A stretch of 64,000 bases of DNA from Prochlorococcus sp. AG-409-A10 (lineage in GTDB: Bacteria; Cyanobacteriota; Cyanobacteriia; PCC-6307; Cyanobiaceae): the NCBI GenBank assembly GCA_003216175.1, contig QCJG01000003.1:124001-188000 (forward strand). Direction: 5' to 3'. Under the pieces are notes generated by a model. That model was not told the DNA's origin, made no database searches, and saw only the letters and a list, made by a program, of their open reading frames with translations. Position numbers and translations under genes: made by a program. The first letter of the stretch is position 1. Each line of letters starts with the position of its first letter. This document shows, piece after piece, positions 9,700-26,000 of the stretch.

Positions 9700-10446
9700 A
9701 TGTCTGCTGATAAAAACAACAAAAAAGCAAATTATCTCATGATATGGAATGAGCTTAAATGGGTGCCAAGTGAAAAACAATTAACTCAATTTATCCATTT
9801 ACAAGAGTTACTTAAAGAATGGAATAAGAAGAGCAACCTTACCCGTTTAGTTGATGGAGATGATTTCTGGACTGCACAAGTGTGTGACAGCTTGTTGCCG
9901 CTGCAAGAAGAACTTCAATACCCTGAACTTTCTCATAAATACATAGATGTTGGTTCTGGCTGTGGATTTCCTGGTATAGCCATAGCTATAGCAATGCCAA
10001 ATTCAAATATTACTCTTTTAGATTCTTCAAGTAAAAAAACGACTTTTCTAAAAGAAGTTTCTCAAGAGATTGGATTGCATTCTCGTATAACAGTCGTAAC
10101 TGAACGAGCTGAGACAGCAGGAAGGGATCCAAGTCTTCGAAGTAATTTTGACTATGCCATTGCAAGAGCAGTTGCTTCTGCAAATGTAGTAGCAGAATAT
10201 CTCGTGCCTTTTTTAAATTCGACAGGTCAAGCGCTTATATTTAAAGGAGGCTGGAGTGAAGAAGAGCAACAAATACTAAAAAAAGCTTTAACTGAACTAA
10301 ATGCAGAGATTCAACGAACAGATGAATTCTTACTCCCTAATAATCGAGGTATTAGGAATATTATTAGGATTAGTTCTATTAATAAATGTCCCAATCAATA
10401 TCCAAGATCTATTGGCAAACCCAAAAAACAGCCTTTAGGTTACTAA
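9700..10446 (+). CDS. rsmG: 16S rRNA (guanine-527-N7)-methyltransferase
   Basis: RsmG (GidB) methylates N7 of G527 in the 530 loop of 16S rRNA with S-adenosylmethionine; loss of it gives low-level streptomycin resistance in other bacteria. The 248-residue protein shows the family block KKSNLTRLVDGDDFW, the SAM-binding motif IDVGSGCGFPGIAIA, and ITLLDSSSKKTTFLKEV, all typical. Its last four bases overlap the convergent stop of the aldo/keto reductase gene. The call is firm. Confidence 0.95.
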   Translation: MSADKNNKKANYLMIWNELKWVPSEKQLTQFIHLQELLKEWNKKSNLTRLVDGDDFWTAQVCDSLLPLQEELQYPELSHKYIDVGSGCGFPGIAIAIAMPNSNITLLDSSSKKTTFLKEVSQEIGLHSRITVVTERAETAGRDPSLRSNFDYAIARAVASANVVAEYLVPFLNSTGQALIFKGGWSEEEQQILKKALTELNAEIQRTDEFLLPNNRGIRNIIRISSINKCPNQYPRSIGKPKKQPLGY

Positions 10447-11669
10447 ATTCCCCATAATCTATCTCTCCTTTCTCCCCCCAATCTGTCTTTCAATTTTCTA
10501 AGTATAAAAGGTATTTCAGAGCTCCACGGGCTATTAATCAAAACTTTTTTCAAGTCATCTTCGCTCACTTCACAATCCAAACAATCTGCGTTTGAGCCGG
10601 GGAACCAATGTCCTCCTCGACCTAAAAGACCATAACGATCTTTAGCAAAACTTTCCATATCCCAAGCCTCTAATAAATTATTTAGCCATAGCAAAATAGG
10701 TATATTAATCTCTCCTGGAGTTTGATCCCAACTGGGTAAACCTAGCTTCCAAGTAGTCAACCATGACTCTCCAAGCGACTTGAATGAGGCATTCAGTAAT
10801 CTTTTATCTATAGTATTTATTAAACCATGCATTGTATCCATTTTAGAGATCGCACTTAAATGAATATTTAGATCTTCAGGCGTTGAAGCTCCAACACTTA
10901 ATGTATGAATTCTTTTGTCACTCAGACAAAACAGATCATTAAATTCTATTGGATGCAAAGGGCTACATAAATCTAAAAGTTTCAACGACGGTGTATGTAA
11001 GTGACCTCCCTTATCAGTTGGACTTATAATAAAAACCCCCATATCATTAGCATTCGCTGCTTGTAAAGCTCTTTCGTTTTCCTGACGAATAAAATACCAA
11101 TGCAAATTAACATAATCAAAAAGTCCTGTTTCAATTGTTTGAATTATCAATTCAACGTTTGCATGAGTTGAGAAACCAACATGACCAACAAGACCATCTT
11201 TTTGCCAACGACGAACAACCTCTAGACATCCATTAGGACGAATAGTCATATCTAAGTGCTCAGGAAGATTAATACCATGAATAGCTAATAAATCAATTTT
11301 CTTGGAACCTAATCTACTCATACTTAACTCAAGTTCTTGCTCAAATATCGAAGGATCAATATTTGGTGGGATTTTCGTTTGTAATATTCTTTTTGGGTCA
11401 TCGATTTGCTCGAAGGCCCAGCCTATCTGACGTTCTGATGTTCCATAATGACGAGCAGTTTCTATATGATGCATACCTTTTTGACACGCATACTTGATAG
11501 TTTTTTGCAAAATCTCTTGTTCTTGATTATTAATCTCTTTAGGATCTAAATCCTTCCAGCTTTGTTGAAATCGCATCCCTCCAAGAGATAAGACAGGCAT
11601 CTGAATTTCTGTACGCCCAAATCTTCTTCTAGGTATTGAATTGTTTTTACTATCTTTAATTCTTGACAC
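10443..11669 (-). CDS. Aldo/keto reductase family oxidoreductase
   Basis: A 408-residue NADPH-dependent oxidoreductase of the aldo/keto reductase superfamily. The N-terminus FGRTEIQMPVLSLGGMRF is typical, and the barrel carries HIETARHYGTSERQIG (the Tyr region), LQTKIPP (the Lys) and DLLAIHG (the His). It has the layout of the predicted oxidoreductase group with a C-terminal ferredoxin-like extension, but only one CxxC, in DCLDCEVSEDD, remains in that tail, so a normal 4Fe-4S cluster looks unlikely. Translation appears to start at GTG. It lies 15 bases downstream of a ferredoxin gene on the same strand, which could be a redox partner by context only. The substrate is unknown. Confidence 0.82.
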   Translation of the reverse strand: MSRIKDSKNNSIPRRRFGRTEIQMPVLSLGGMRFQQSWKDLDPKEINNQEQEILQKTIKYACQKGMHHIETARHYGTSERQIGWAFEQIDDPKRILQTKIPPNIDPSIFEQELELSMSRLGSKKIDLLAIHGINLPEHLDMTIRPNGCLEVVRRWQKDGLVGHVGFSTHANVELIIQTIETGLFDYVNLHWYFIRQENERALQAANANDMGVFIISPTDKGGHLHTPSLKLLDLCSPLHPIEFNDLFCLSDKRIHTLSVGASTPEDLNIHLSAISKMDTMHGLINTIDKRLLNASFKSLGESWLTTWKLGLPSWDQTPGEINIPILLWLNNLLEAWDMESFAKDRYGLLGRGGHWFPGSNADCLDCEVSEDDLKKVLINSPWSSEIPFILRKLKDRLGGERRDRLWGI

Positions 11670-11684
11670 TTCTATATTTCACAA

Positions 11685-12104
11685 TCAAGTAACCGGTGGT
11701 AAACCTAAATTCCTAAAATGATGATTTTTTATAACTTCTTCCAGTTTAATTAAGTCTTCAAAAGAAACCCAATCTATACAATCAACAGGGCAGGTATCTA
11801 TGGCTTCTTGTATTAATTCATCACTATCTCCATCTTGTCTAAATGCTCTTGCTCTGCCTTGTTCAGGCTCCATTGCAAAAGTATTAGTAGCAACTGAACT
11901 GCAGTATGTACAGCCAATACATTTCCTCTCATCAACCCAAACGGCTTTTTCCCTTAACTTTCCTCCAAGGACTGGATCTCTACCATTAAGTTCGAAATCT
12001 TCATTATTAGCTGCTTTGAATGCAACGTTTGGATCATAAATATCATTTGAAGGCTGATATTCAATAGACCTAGTTTCAAAAGCAGCTCTAGGATCAAAAG
12101 TCAA
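11685..12104 (-). CDS. 4Fe-4S ferredoxin
   Basis: A 139-residue soluble ferredoxin. One 4Fe-4S site is formed by CIGCTYC (C-x2-C-x2-C) with the distal cysteine in DTCPVDCI. The N-terminal 50 residues are a cyanobacterial extension. The conserved order DUF2997, DUF1257, ferredoxin on one strand suggests co-transcription; the gap to the DUF1257 gene is only 15 bases. The start appears to be TTG. Its partner is not known; candidates by position are the aldo/keto reductase downstream or the DUF1257 pathway upstream. Confidence 0.88.
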   Translation of the reverse strand: MTFDPRAAFETRSIEYQPSNDIYDPNVAFKAANNEDFELNGRDPVLGGKLREKAVWVDERKCIGCTYCSSVATNTFAMEPEQGRARAFRQDGDSDELIQEAIDTCPVDCIDWVSFEDLIKLEEVIKNHHFRNLGLPPVT

Positions 12105-12119
12105 TTTTCAAAAACAATC

Positions 12120-12512
12120 TTAGGAATCCCAACGAGTAACTACTAATTCTATTGATCCATCTAAATTTTGCTTTTGCTCAGAAACTTGAAATCCTTCTTG
12201 AGAAGTTGAATCAAGAACAGTGTTTAGTGCATAACGTTGAGTAACCTGAGCTAAAAATCTTTCAATTGGTATTGATTGTTTCCAAAGATCAAGGTCAGTT
12301 ACAAGTTCATATGATTTTGAACCTTCATTCCAACGAAATCCAATGTCTGCTCCCTTACTCATCTCAACAGTCATTTGAGCTTTTACAGTTTGGCCTCTAT
12401 AACCTCTAACTAGGCTTTCCCCTTCGTTGGGGACATACCCTAAGTCTATTAGAGCCTGTTTAAGGAACTCTTTCTTACGAAGTTGAGTTTTAACTGTGCT
12501 GAAATGTGACAT
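12120..12512 (-). CDS. ycf35: DUF1257 (Ycf35-like) protein
   Basis: A 130-residue protein of the DUF1257/Ycf35 family, found in cyanobacteria and in some red-lineage chloroplast genomes. The N-terminus MSHFSTVKTQLRKKEFLKQAL is the family hallmark. Function has not been established to my knowledge. The gene abuts the DUF2997 gene (stop and start meet at 12512) and lies directly before the ferredoxin gene, so the three probably form one transcript and perhaps one pathway. Confidence 0.88.
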   Translation of the reverse strand: MSHFSTVKTQLRKKEFLKQALIDLGYVPNEGESLVRGYRGQTVKAQMTVEMSKGADIGFRWNEGSKSYELVTDLDLWKQSIPIERFLAQVTQRYALNTVLDSTSQEGFQVSEQKQNLDGSIELVVTRWDS

Positions 12513-12715
12513 CAGTGGATTTCTGCAGGAATAGTCTGTTTTTGAATGTTTTCGCGAAGAAAGGTATCAGAGGTTGGCTCTCTCCTTTCAACGGTGCCTA
12601 AGGCATCCTCAAGCTTCTCAGTTAAATCAATACATGCCTCACCAACAAGACCTTCAACGGTTTCTTCAACCCGTCCATCTTGTCGGATTTTAAAGCGCAA
12701 TGTGCGTTGTGGCAT
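12512..12715 (-). CDS. DUF2997 small protein
   Basis: A 67-residue protein matching DUF2997 (FKIRQDGRVEETVEGLVGEAC). It pairs with DUF1257 in many cyanobacteria and is its immediate upstream neighbour here, with a one-base overlap. It is acidic and soluble with no membrane segment. No function is known. The ATG start is preceded by about 90 bases of non-coding DNA, so the promoter of the DUF2997-DUF1257-ferredoxin unit is probably there. Confidence 0.85.
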   Translation of the reverse strand: MPQRTLRFKIRQDGRVEETVEGLVGEACIDLTEKLEDALGTVERREPTSDTFLRENIQKQTIPAEIH

Positions 12716-12805
12716 GAAATTGAAGCCCCTAAGTCACGCATGATATAGAAAAAAACTCTAGATACGTGAATTATTAATTACAACGAATTGTTTTTGTACC
12801 AAAAA

Positions 12806-13615
12806 TTAAACCAATTGACCATCATCAATTAATAATTTTAATTTTTTTTGTACCTCTGGATTATCCAATTGCTCCAAAGCTGTCCTTGCTTCATACCTGA
12901 CAGAAGGCTCTCTATCATTTAATAAAACAGAAATAAAAGTCTCTACTATTTGAATTTGGATTTCTGCACTCAAAAGTTCATAAAGGCGGCCTAGAGACCA
13001 AATACAGTTGCTTCGAACTATTGGTTCACCATCTACTTGCAAACTTTCAAGTAATTGATTCGCGGCTGGTTGAGAGCTCTCCACTGAATTTAGTCCAACC
13101 TCTGCTAGAGAGCTGGATGCCCACAATCTCACGGCAGCTACATCTTGTTTTAATGCATTAATCAGAGGTTCTAGAACTGGAGCGTCAGGGTAATTTCCGA
13201 GACTCCATGCAGTAGCTTTTCGTACATAAGCGTTACTATCAAACCTCAATAAATGCAATAGAAGATCTATTGCATTTGAACAAGGATTTCTACCTAACGC
13301 ATAGACAGCACTCATCCTGACTACAGGAGAAGGCTCGTCAAGTAAAGGCAATAAGAATGGAAGAGCTCTAGGGTCTCTATGTTCACAAAAGACCCTTAAG
13401 CCCTGAAGTTTCTCATTATTTCCGGATTGAAGCCATTTCAATGCAAGATCACATTCTTTTGATGAATTGACTAAATCTTCATCAGTTTTATCTAGTTCGA
13501 TTTCATCTAAAGGATCTCCAGCTAACTGGGCAGCTAGTTCTCTAGCCAAAAGATCAGGGTCTATGGCCAAATTAGCCAACCCTTCTTTACTTAATTTTTG
13601 ATTTTCATCATTCAT
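12806..13615 (-). CDS. HEAT-repeat protein
   Basis: A 269-residue alpha-solenoid protein. At least five HEAT units of about 31 residues can be read from roughly residue 75 to 265, with the recurring pattern P-x2-R-x3-A-x2-L (for example SPVVRMSAVYALGRNP, NAYVRKATAWSLGNYP and EPSVRYEARTALEQL). The pattern matches PBS-lyase-type HEAT repeats, which occur in phycobilin lyases and also in assembly factors. Because Prochlorococcus has little phycobiliprotein, a scaffold or assembly role is as likely as a lyase. It lies upstream of the DUF2997 unit on the same strand. Confidence 0.8.
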   Translation of the reverse strand: MNDENQKLSKEGLANLAIDPDLLARELAAQLAGDPLDEIELDKTDEDLVNSSKECDLALKWLQSGNNEKLQGLRVFCEHRDPRALPFLLPLLDEPSPVVRMSAVYALGRNPCSNAIDLLLHLLRFDSNAYVRKATAWSLGNYPDAPVLEPLINALKQDVAAVRLWASSSLAEVGLNSVESSQPAANQLLESLQVDGEPIVRSNCIWSLGRLYELLSAEIQIQIVETFISVLLNDREPSVRYEARTALEQLDNPEVQKKLKLLIDDGQLV

Positions 13616-13639
13616 AGCCCTGACTGAAGAAGAGCAAGC

Positions 13640-13765
13640 TTAATTAATTGGTGCTGGTGCAAGCATATCCCCAGGCAGCCATATCCGAGCGCTTACTGCA
13701 AACAAAGCGACACCAAAAAGCGCAACAATCAAAATAGGGAAAAGAGTTGTCCGTAAAAAACCCAA
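13640..13765 (-). CDS. Small single-pass membrane protein (41 aa)
   Basis: A 41-residue reading frame begins at a TTG (upstream in-frame TGA limits it) with GFLRTTLFPILIVALFGVA and ends GDMLAPAPIN. About 22 hydrophobic residues form one membrane span, followed by an Arg/Trp boundary and a proline-rich tail. This layout is like the tiny thylakoid proteins of cyanobacteria, but I do not recognise a named family. It fills most of the gap between the HEAT-repeat gene and the symporter gene and shares their strand. The start codon is uncertain. Confidence 0.55.
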   Translation of the reverse strand: MGFLRTTLFPILIVALFGVALFAVSARIWLPGDMLAPAPIN

Positions 13766-13830
13766 GGTTGCAAATGAATTAGAATTTCATTCTGCTTTAA
13801 ATTTTGACCATTTGGCTATGAAGGGTCAAC

Positions 13831-15582
13831 TTATTGAGTTATTAGTCTTGTTTTCTTCATTAAAAACACACAACTGACTGCAATTGAGATTGCAATCCAA
13901 CCACTCATTTCTTGATGTAATAAGAAAGCTCCAATACTGATTAAACCACCATAAAGAATTCCTGAGCCCAAAACGAAGCGCGAGCCAAGCAATAAAAAAG
14001 AGTCAATTGGATCAATATTCAATTTTTTCCTTATTTTTTTCCAACCAGGGCCAGGGGGATTTACCTTTATCACAAAGTTTTTGAGTGTCTCCTCTGACTC
14101 TGGTTCAGTAAAAAATAAAGTCAGCAACCAAATTACAGCTGTAAATGAAGTAGTAAATAAAAGTCTTTTCCCGAAATCTTCAATTATAAAGTATGGAGAA
14201 ACTGAGGTGATTAAGCCTATAATGAAACCACTCAGCATTGCCGAAAGTTCTGCTAAAGCATTAACTCGCCACCAAAACCACCTAAGGACAAGAACAGCAC
14301 CTGGTCCTGTACCTACTGCGATAACAAGCCTAAACATTGAGCCAATGCTGTTACTAAATAAAGCTGTAACGACTCCAATTAGAAGCAACAATATACTTGC
14401 AAACTGACCCACAATTATCATTTCTCTAGGGCCAGCCGATGGTCTCAAAAATCTTTTATATAGATCATGAGCAAGATAACTTGCCCCCCAATTAATTGAA
14501 GTACTAACTGTACTCATAAATGCAGCAACTAATGAAACCACGACTAATCCAAGTCCAACAGGTGGTAAATATGTAATAGCCAGGATTGGATAACTTAATT
14601 CCCAGTCAGTTTGATAAGGCAAGAGGACCAAACCAACCAATCCAACCAAAATCCAAAGCCAACTGCGAATAAGATAATTAACAATTAAAAATACAATTCC
14701 TGCCAAAGTTGCTTGCTTTTCATCCTTAGTAGCCAATAAACGTTGAATAAATTCCCCACCACCATCACTTCGTCTAAAACTCCACCACTGCAAAGAAATA
14801 AAAGCGAAAAAAGTAGTAATCGTTATTCCTGAACTATCCAACCAATTGAAACCACCATTATTTAATGTCCATGGAAATAAAGAAAGCAACTCAGGTCTAT
14901 CTAATGCATCTAACTTTATTAACAACTCCGTCATACCACCTGAAGCATCTAGTGCTACAGAGCAAACAGCGAAAGCGCCTAAAAGAGCTAATACCAGTTG
15001 TACAAAATCATTAACCACTACTGCCCAAAGCCCCCCTAATACAGTGTAAACAAGCAAAAGCAAAGCAACTAAAATCATTAGAAGTATGGTGTCAGTAAAG
15101 ATCCCAATGACAATATGTCCATCCACTACACCAAAGGATTCAGCCACTTTACGCAATGCTAAGAAAGCATAACCAATCCCAATACAATTGATTGGCACAG
15201 AAAGTAAAAAAGCTTTTATGCCTCTTAGATAAGCTGCTGGTTTTCCCCCATAACGTAATTCAGTGAAGGCTGCATCAGTCAATACTCCGCTACGCCTCCA
15301 AAGTGGAGCGAATACAACTGTCATAGCAACATGTGCAAGCCCAAAGCTCCACCACTCCCAATTCCCTGCCAAGCCTCTAGTCCCGATAATGCCGGCAACA
15401 TAAAGAGGTGTATCAATCGAAAACGTTGTAGCAGCCATGGACATTCCTGCAAGTAAACCAGTTAGACGACGACCAGCAACAAAATAATCTGTTTCATTTT
15501 GGTTTTTCAAAGAGATATAAATTCCTAAAACCAAGGAAAATAGTAAGTAAAAAAATAAAATAGACCAATCAATAAATGTCAT
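13831..15582 (-). CDS. Sodium:solute symporter (SSS family)
   Basis: A 583-residue inner-membrane transporter of the SSS/LeuT-fold family, with about 13 to 15 hydrophobic segments. The N-terminus LGIYISLKNQNETDYFVAGR followed by GMSMAATTFSIDTPLYVAG matches the first helices of SSS symporters (proline, pantothenate, sugar and others), where that loop contributes to sodium binding. AAFMSTVSTSINWGASYLAHD matches the conserved helix eight sodium-site segment (SSxxN-like, here STSIN). The substrate cannot be told from the sequence, and no neighbouring catabolic gene points to one. Confidence 0.88.
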   Translation of the reverse strand: MTFIDWSILFFYLLFSLVLGIYISLKNQNETDYFVAGRRLTGLLAGMSMAATTFSIDTPLYVAGIIGTRGLAGNWEWWSFGLAHVAMTVVFAPLWRRSGVLTDAAFTELRYGGKPAAYLRGIKAFLLSVPINCIGIGYAFLALRKVAESFGVVDGHIVIGIFTDTILLMILVALLLLVYTVLGGLWAVVVNDFVQLVLALLGAFAVCSVALDASGGMTELLIKLDALDRPELLSLFPWTLNNGGFNWLDSSGITITTFFAFISLQWWSFRRSDGGGEFIQRLLATKDEKQATLAGIVFLIVNYLIRSWLWILVGLVGLVLLPYQTDWELSYPILAITYLPPVGLGLVVVSLVAAFMSTVSTSINWGASYLAHDLYKRFLRPSAGPREMIIVGQFASILLLLIGVVTALFSNSIGSMFRLVIAVGTGPGAVLVLRWFWWRVNALAELSAMLSGFIIGLITSVSPYFIIEDFGKRLLFTTSFTAVIWLLTLFFTEPESEETLKNFVIKVNPPGPGWKKIRKKLNIDPIDSFLLLGSRFVLGSGILYGGLISIGAFLLHQEMSGWIAISIAVSCVFLMKKTRLITQ

Positions 15583-15612
15583 AAGAGGTGGTAAATCAAC
15601 TATTTCTCGTGC

Positions 15613-16871
<1,259 letters not shown>

Positions 16872-16907
16872 TTAGAAAGTTTAAAAGAGTATTGTAGAAA
16901 AATTCAC

Positions 16908-21026
<4,119 letters not shown>

Positions 21027-21058
21027 CTATTTAAGAAAAAGGGAATTTGTTCTAAGAA

Positions 21059-22966
21059 TTATGAGGTAACTGCTACAGCATCAATAATTGTATGATTAAT
21101 TACAACCCTGCCAACTGTAGTCAAGATATAACGGCTGATCAAATCACCATCTTCATCTAATCGATCACGTCGATACGTCCATTCTTCAATACGTGTACCA
21201 TCTTTCAAAGTCTCAGACTTACGTGGATCCTGAAGCTCATCGTCATCCTCAATTTCACCAGCGAATCTCACCCAAACCCAATCATGTAAATCTATTCTTT
21301 TATCTTCAAGAGCTTGTAAAACGTCTTCAAGTGATGCATATGTATGTGCATGATCTCCAAACTTAGGCTGATTTGCTTGAGGCTGAATTGCGGTTAGGTA
21401 GTAAGAACCTAAAACCATATCTTGAGACGGGGTAACAATTGGATCCCCAGTTGCAGGGGAAAGAATATTGTTGCTAGCTAGCATTAGCATCCTTGCCTCT
21501 GTTTGCGCCTCAATCGCTAAAGGCACATGAACAGCCATTTGATCTCCATCAAAATCAGCGTTAAAAGCTGGACATACCAATGGATGTAGCTGTATTGCTC
21601 GTCCAGCTACTAATTTAGGCTCAAAAGCTTGAATACCTAGTCGGTGCAAAGTAGGAGCACGATTGAGCAGAATAGGATGACCATCTATAACTTCCTGTAA
21701 TACCTGCATTACTTCATCATCTGCTTTCTGTATCAATTTCTTTGCTGCTTTGATGTTATTGACAATATTCTGGCGAATCAATCTATGAATTACAAAAGGC
21801 TGAAAAAGCTCTATTGCCATTTCCTTAGGCAATCCACATTGATGCATTTTCAGCTTGGGGCCAACTACTATTACAGAACGACCTGAATAATCAACTCGTT
21901 TTCCAAGCAGGTTTTGTCTAAACCTACCCTGCTTGCCCTCAATAATATCGCTTAACGATTTCAAGGGGCGATTATTTGCGCCAACAACAGTTCTTCCCCT
22001 TCTGCCATTATCAATTAGTGCATCTACAGCCTCCTGCAGCATTCTTTTTTCATTTCTAACTATTATCTCAGGAGCTAGTATTTCCTGTAGGCGAGCAAGT
22101 CGATTATTCCTATTGATTACTCTTCTATATAAGTCATTTAAATCTGAGGTAGCGAATCTACCCCCATCTAATTGCACCATAGGCCTCAAATCAGGAGGTA
22201 TCACGGGTATCGCATCTAGAACCATCCACTCTGGGCTAGCACTTGTAGCAATAAAATTATCTATTACCCTAAGTCTCTTGATAAGCTTAGCCCTCTTTTG
22301 ACCTTTGCTTGTTGCAATTTCTTCTCTCAATTGCTCAGCAACTTCTTTTAAATTCAGATCTTCAAGTAATTGCTTTAAGGCCTCAGCTCCTATCCCAACA
22401 ATGGGTTCATTTTCGATAGTTGAATCCTCAGCATAAATCTCGTCTTCAATCTCTAGCCATTCATCTTCTGTTAATAGCTGCTTATATTTTAGATCTTTGC
22501 TATCTCCTATATCTAAAACAACATAACAATTAAAGTAAACTATTTGCTCTACATCTCTAAGAGGCATGTCTAGCAAAATAGCGACATAGCTGGGAATACC
22601 TTTTAGATACCAAACATGGGATACAGGAGCTGCTAATTTAATAAATCCCATTCGATGTCTCCTTACCCGACTTTCTGTTACTTCAACCCCACATCTTTCA
22701 CAAACAATTCCACGATGTCTAACTCTCTTATATTTCCCACAATGACATTCCCAATCCTTGGATGGACCAAAAATCTTTTCACAAAATAAACCGTCCATCT
22801 CAGGCTTAAGTGTTCGATAGTTTATTGTTTCCGGTTTGGTTACCTCCCCTACAACCTGACCATTGGGCAAAGTTCTTTGCCCCCATTCCATTACTCTTTC
22901 AGGCGAAGCTAGTTTTATTTTGACATAATCAAAATGATTTTCCGTACGTAGATTGCTATTAGTCAT
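21059..22966 (-). CDS. rpoC1: RNA polymerase gamma subunit (beta' N-terminal part)
   Basis: The 635-residue N-terminal half of beta', called gamma in cyanobacteria. The catalytic magnesium motif NADFDGDQM is at residues 469-477, and the N-terminal zinc ribbon uses C74, C76, C89 and C92. The beta' clamp and rudder motifs ([16 protein letters not shown]) are intact. It lies about 42 bases downstream of rpoB on the same strand. The split beta' is a strong marker for cyanobacterial or plastid origin. Confidence 0.98.
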   Translation of the reverse strand: MTNSNLRTENHFDYVKIKLASPERVMEWGQRTLPNGQVVGEVTKPETINYRTLKPEMDGLFCEKIFGPSKDWECHCGKYKRVRHRGIVCERCGVEVTESRVRRHRMGFIKLAAPVSHVWYLKGIPSYVAILLDMPLRDVEQIVYFNCYVVLDIGDSKDLKYKQLLTEDEWLEIEDEIYAEDSTIENEPIVGIGAEALKQLLEDLNLKEVAEQLREEIATSKGQKRAKLIKRLRVIDNFIATSASPEWMVLDAIPVIPPDLRPMVQLDGGRFATSDLNDLYRRVINRNNRLARLQEILAPEIIVRNEKRMLQEAVDALIDNGRRGRTVVGANNRPLKSLSDIIEGKQGRFRQNLLGKRVDYSGRSVIVVGPKLKMHQCGLPKEMAIELFQPFVIHRLIRQNIVNNIKAAKKLIQKADDEVMQVLQEVIDGHPILLNRAPTLHRLGIQAFEPKLVAGRAIQLHPLVCPAFNADFDGDQMAVHVPLAIEAQTEARMLMLASNNILSPATGDPIVTPSQDMVLGSYYLTAIQPQANQPKFGDHAHTYASLEDVLQALEDKRIDLHDWVWVRFAGEIEDDDELQDPRKSETLKDGTRIEEWTYRRDRLDEDGDLISRYILTTVGRVVINHTIIDAVAVTS

Positions 22967-23008
22967 GAGAATTTTGTGTGTTTAGTTGATTTGTTCTGAT
23001 CTAGTCGT

Positions 23009-26000
23009 TTACTCCTCGTAGTCTTTACCTAATGATTCATAGGTAGGTCTACTTGGTGTGCTTCTCCGAGGATTGACATCTTGCATTAGATCAACTTCTT
23101 TTCCATCATCTGTATAGACTCCAATATCTAATCCCAATGACTGAAGTTCTCTCATTAAAACTTTGAAAGATTCGGGAGTTCCAGGCCTTGGAATTGGTTT
23201 GCCTTTTACAATCGAATTTAGAGCTTCGTTACGACCTTGCATGTCATCAGACTTTACAGTTAGAAGCTCTTGCAAAGTGTATGCTGCTCCATAAGCTTCC
23301 AGTGCCCACACCTCCATTTCTCCCAGTCTCTGTCCTCCTTGTTGTGCTTTTCCGCCTAGTGGTTGTTGAGTAACTAAAGAATATGGACCTGTAGATCGAG
23401 CATGAATTTTATCGTCTACTAGATGAACAAGTTTTAGGAAGTGGGCGTAGCCAACAGCAACAGGTTGATCAAAAGGTTCACCGGTTCGACCATCCTTAAG
23501 AAGTAACTTCCCAGGGTCCTCAGGGTTATATACCCATGATTTACCTGGTTGTTTTGCAGCCTCTTTTAAGTAAGCTTGAACAGTCTGATTAGACATTTCT
23601 GGTCCATACATCTCATCAAATGGGACAATTTTAACTCGACAATCCAAGTTTGAGGCCGCCCATCCCATGAGGAGCTCAAAAACTTGTCCTACATTCATTC
23701 TACTTGGAACTCCAAGCGGGTTAAGGCATATATCTACAGGTGTGCCATCAGGGAGGTAAGGCATATCCTCTCGTGGCAATATTCTACTTATAATCCCTTT
23801 ATTACCATGCCTACCTGCCATTTTATCGCCAACTTGGATTTTTCTGCGTTGCGCCACATAGACTCTCACAACCATATTTGCTCCAGGTGGTAGCTCATCA
23901 CCTTGTTCTCTTGTATAGATTCTGACATCAACTACTCTTCCTCTCTCAGTTGAGGGTACTCGAAGAGAATTATCTCTCACATCTCTAGCTTTTTCTCCAA
24001 AAATAGCCCTTAAGAGTTTTTCCTCAGGCGGTTGATCTGATTCTCCTTTAGGGGTTACTTTCCCAACAAGGATGTCTCCACTTTCAACGAAAGCCCCTAT
24101 TCGAATGATTCCCATTTCATCCAAATTCCCAAGATTTTCTTCTGATACATTTGGGATTTCTCTTGTTATTTCTTCAGGTCCTAGCTTTGTTTGACGAGCC
24201 TCAATTTCATATTTTTCTATATGAACTGAAGTATATAGATCATCTTTAACTAACCTTTCGCTAACAAGAATTGCATCTTCATAGTTGTAACCTTCCCATG
24301 GCATGTATGCAATTAATACATTTTGACCAAGAGCTATTTCCCCTCCCTCACATGCCGAACCATCAGCTAAGACTTGCCCCACTATTACAGGGTCACCATT
24401 AAAAACTATAGGCCTATGATTTAAACAAGTATCTTGATTAGATCTCTGATATTTTTGCAAGTAATGAGTGTGATCATTGCCTTCCTCATCAGTAACGACA
24501 ATTGCATTCGCATCAACATAAGTCACTGTTCCATTTACTTTTGAAATTGGAACCATGCCAGAATCTCTGGCGACTTGAGTCTCTAAACCAGTTCCGACAA
24601 GAGGTCTTTCCGGACGCAAAAGAGGAACTGCTTGTCTTTGCATATTGGAACCCATCAAAGCTCTATTAGCATCATCATGTTCCAAAAACGGAATTAAGGA
24701 TGCAGCCACCGAAATAACCTGAACAGGTGATAATTGGACATAATCAACTTGCTCCGGAGAAACAGTTTCAAAATCTTGTCGATACCTAACCGGAACAAGT
24801 TCTGCCAATATTTTTCCTTCTTCGTCTGTAGCCACGTCACCGGGAGCGACCCTACATTCATCTTCTAAATCTGCAGAAAGATAAATAGGATCACCTTCTT
24901 TAATTAATCGTCCGTTTTCCACCTTCCAAAAAGGTGTCTCAATAAAACCATATTCATTTACTCTTGCGTGAGTTGCTAAAGAATTAATCAGGCCTGCATT
25001 TGGTCCTTCAGGGGTTTCAATTGGACAAAGTCTTCCGTAATGAGATGGGTGAATATCTCTCACGGCGAAACCAGCTCTTTCACGAGTTAAACCTCCTGGG
25101 CCCAAAGCAGAGATACGTCTTTTATGAGTTAACTCAGCCAATGGATTGGTTTGATCCATAAATTGACTTAATTGACTTGAACCAAAAAATTCTTTTATTG
25201 CTGCAACCAAAGGTTTTGGATTTACCAATTGAGCGGGAGTAAGTGAATCTGTTTCCCCAACTGTCATCCTCTCTTTAATTATCCTTTCAAGTCTATTTAA
25301 GCCAACTCGAACTTGATTTTGTAAAAGCTCACCGACCGACCTAACTCTTCTATTACCTAGATGATCAATATCATCCAAAGTTGCTCCACCAATATCTAAT
25401 TCTAAATTGATTAAATAATCTAAAGTAGAAAGAACATCTTCATTTGTAAGTGTTCTTACGCTGTCAGGAATAGTTAAACGTAATTTCTTATTTATTTTAT
25501 ATCTACCAACTCTTCCTAAGTCATATCGTTTTGGATCAAAAAATCTTGTTTGGAGTAGTTGTTGACCACCACTTACTGAAGGGGGCTCGCCTGGCCTTAA
25601 TTTTTTATAGAGCTCTAACAAAGCTTGATCTTCGGAACTTATACCTTCTTCATTTGCCGCATCAATTGACTTTTTATAAAACTCAGGGTGACGTAATTTA
25701 TCTATCACATCATTATCTGATAAACCCATTGCTCTCATTAAGACATGAGCATTGATTTTTCGTGTTTTATCTACACGAACATGCAGCAAATCGTTTTTAT
25801 CAGTTTCGAACTTTAACCATGCTCCGCGATTAGGAATGACGCTTGCATTGTAAGTTCTTCTTCCATTCTTATCTTGTTCATCTTTAAAATAAACTCCTGG
25901 ACTTCGAACGATTTGATTAACAATTACTCTCTCAGCACCATTAATTATAAAAGTCCCACGTTCAGTCATTAAAGGTAATTCACCTATAAAAACTTCTTGT

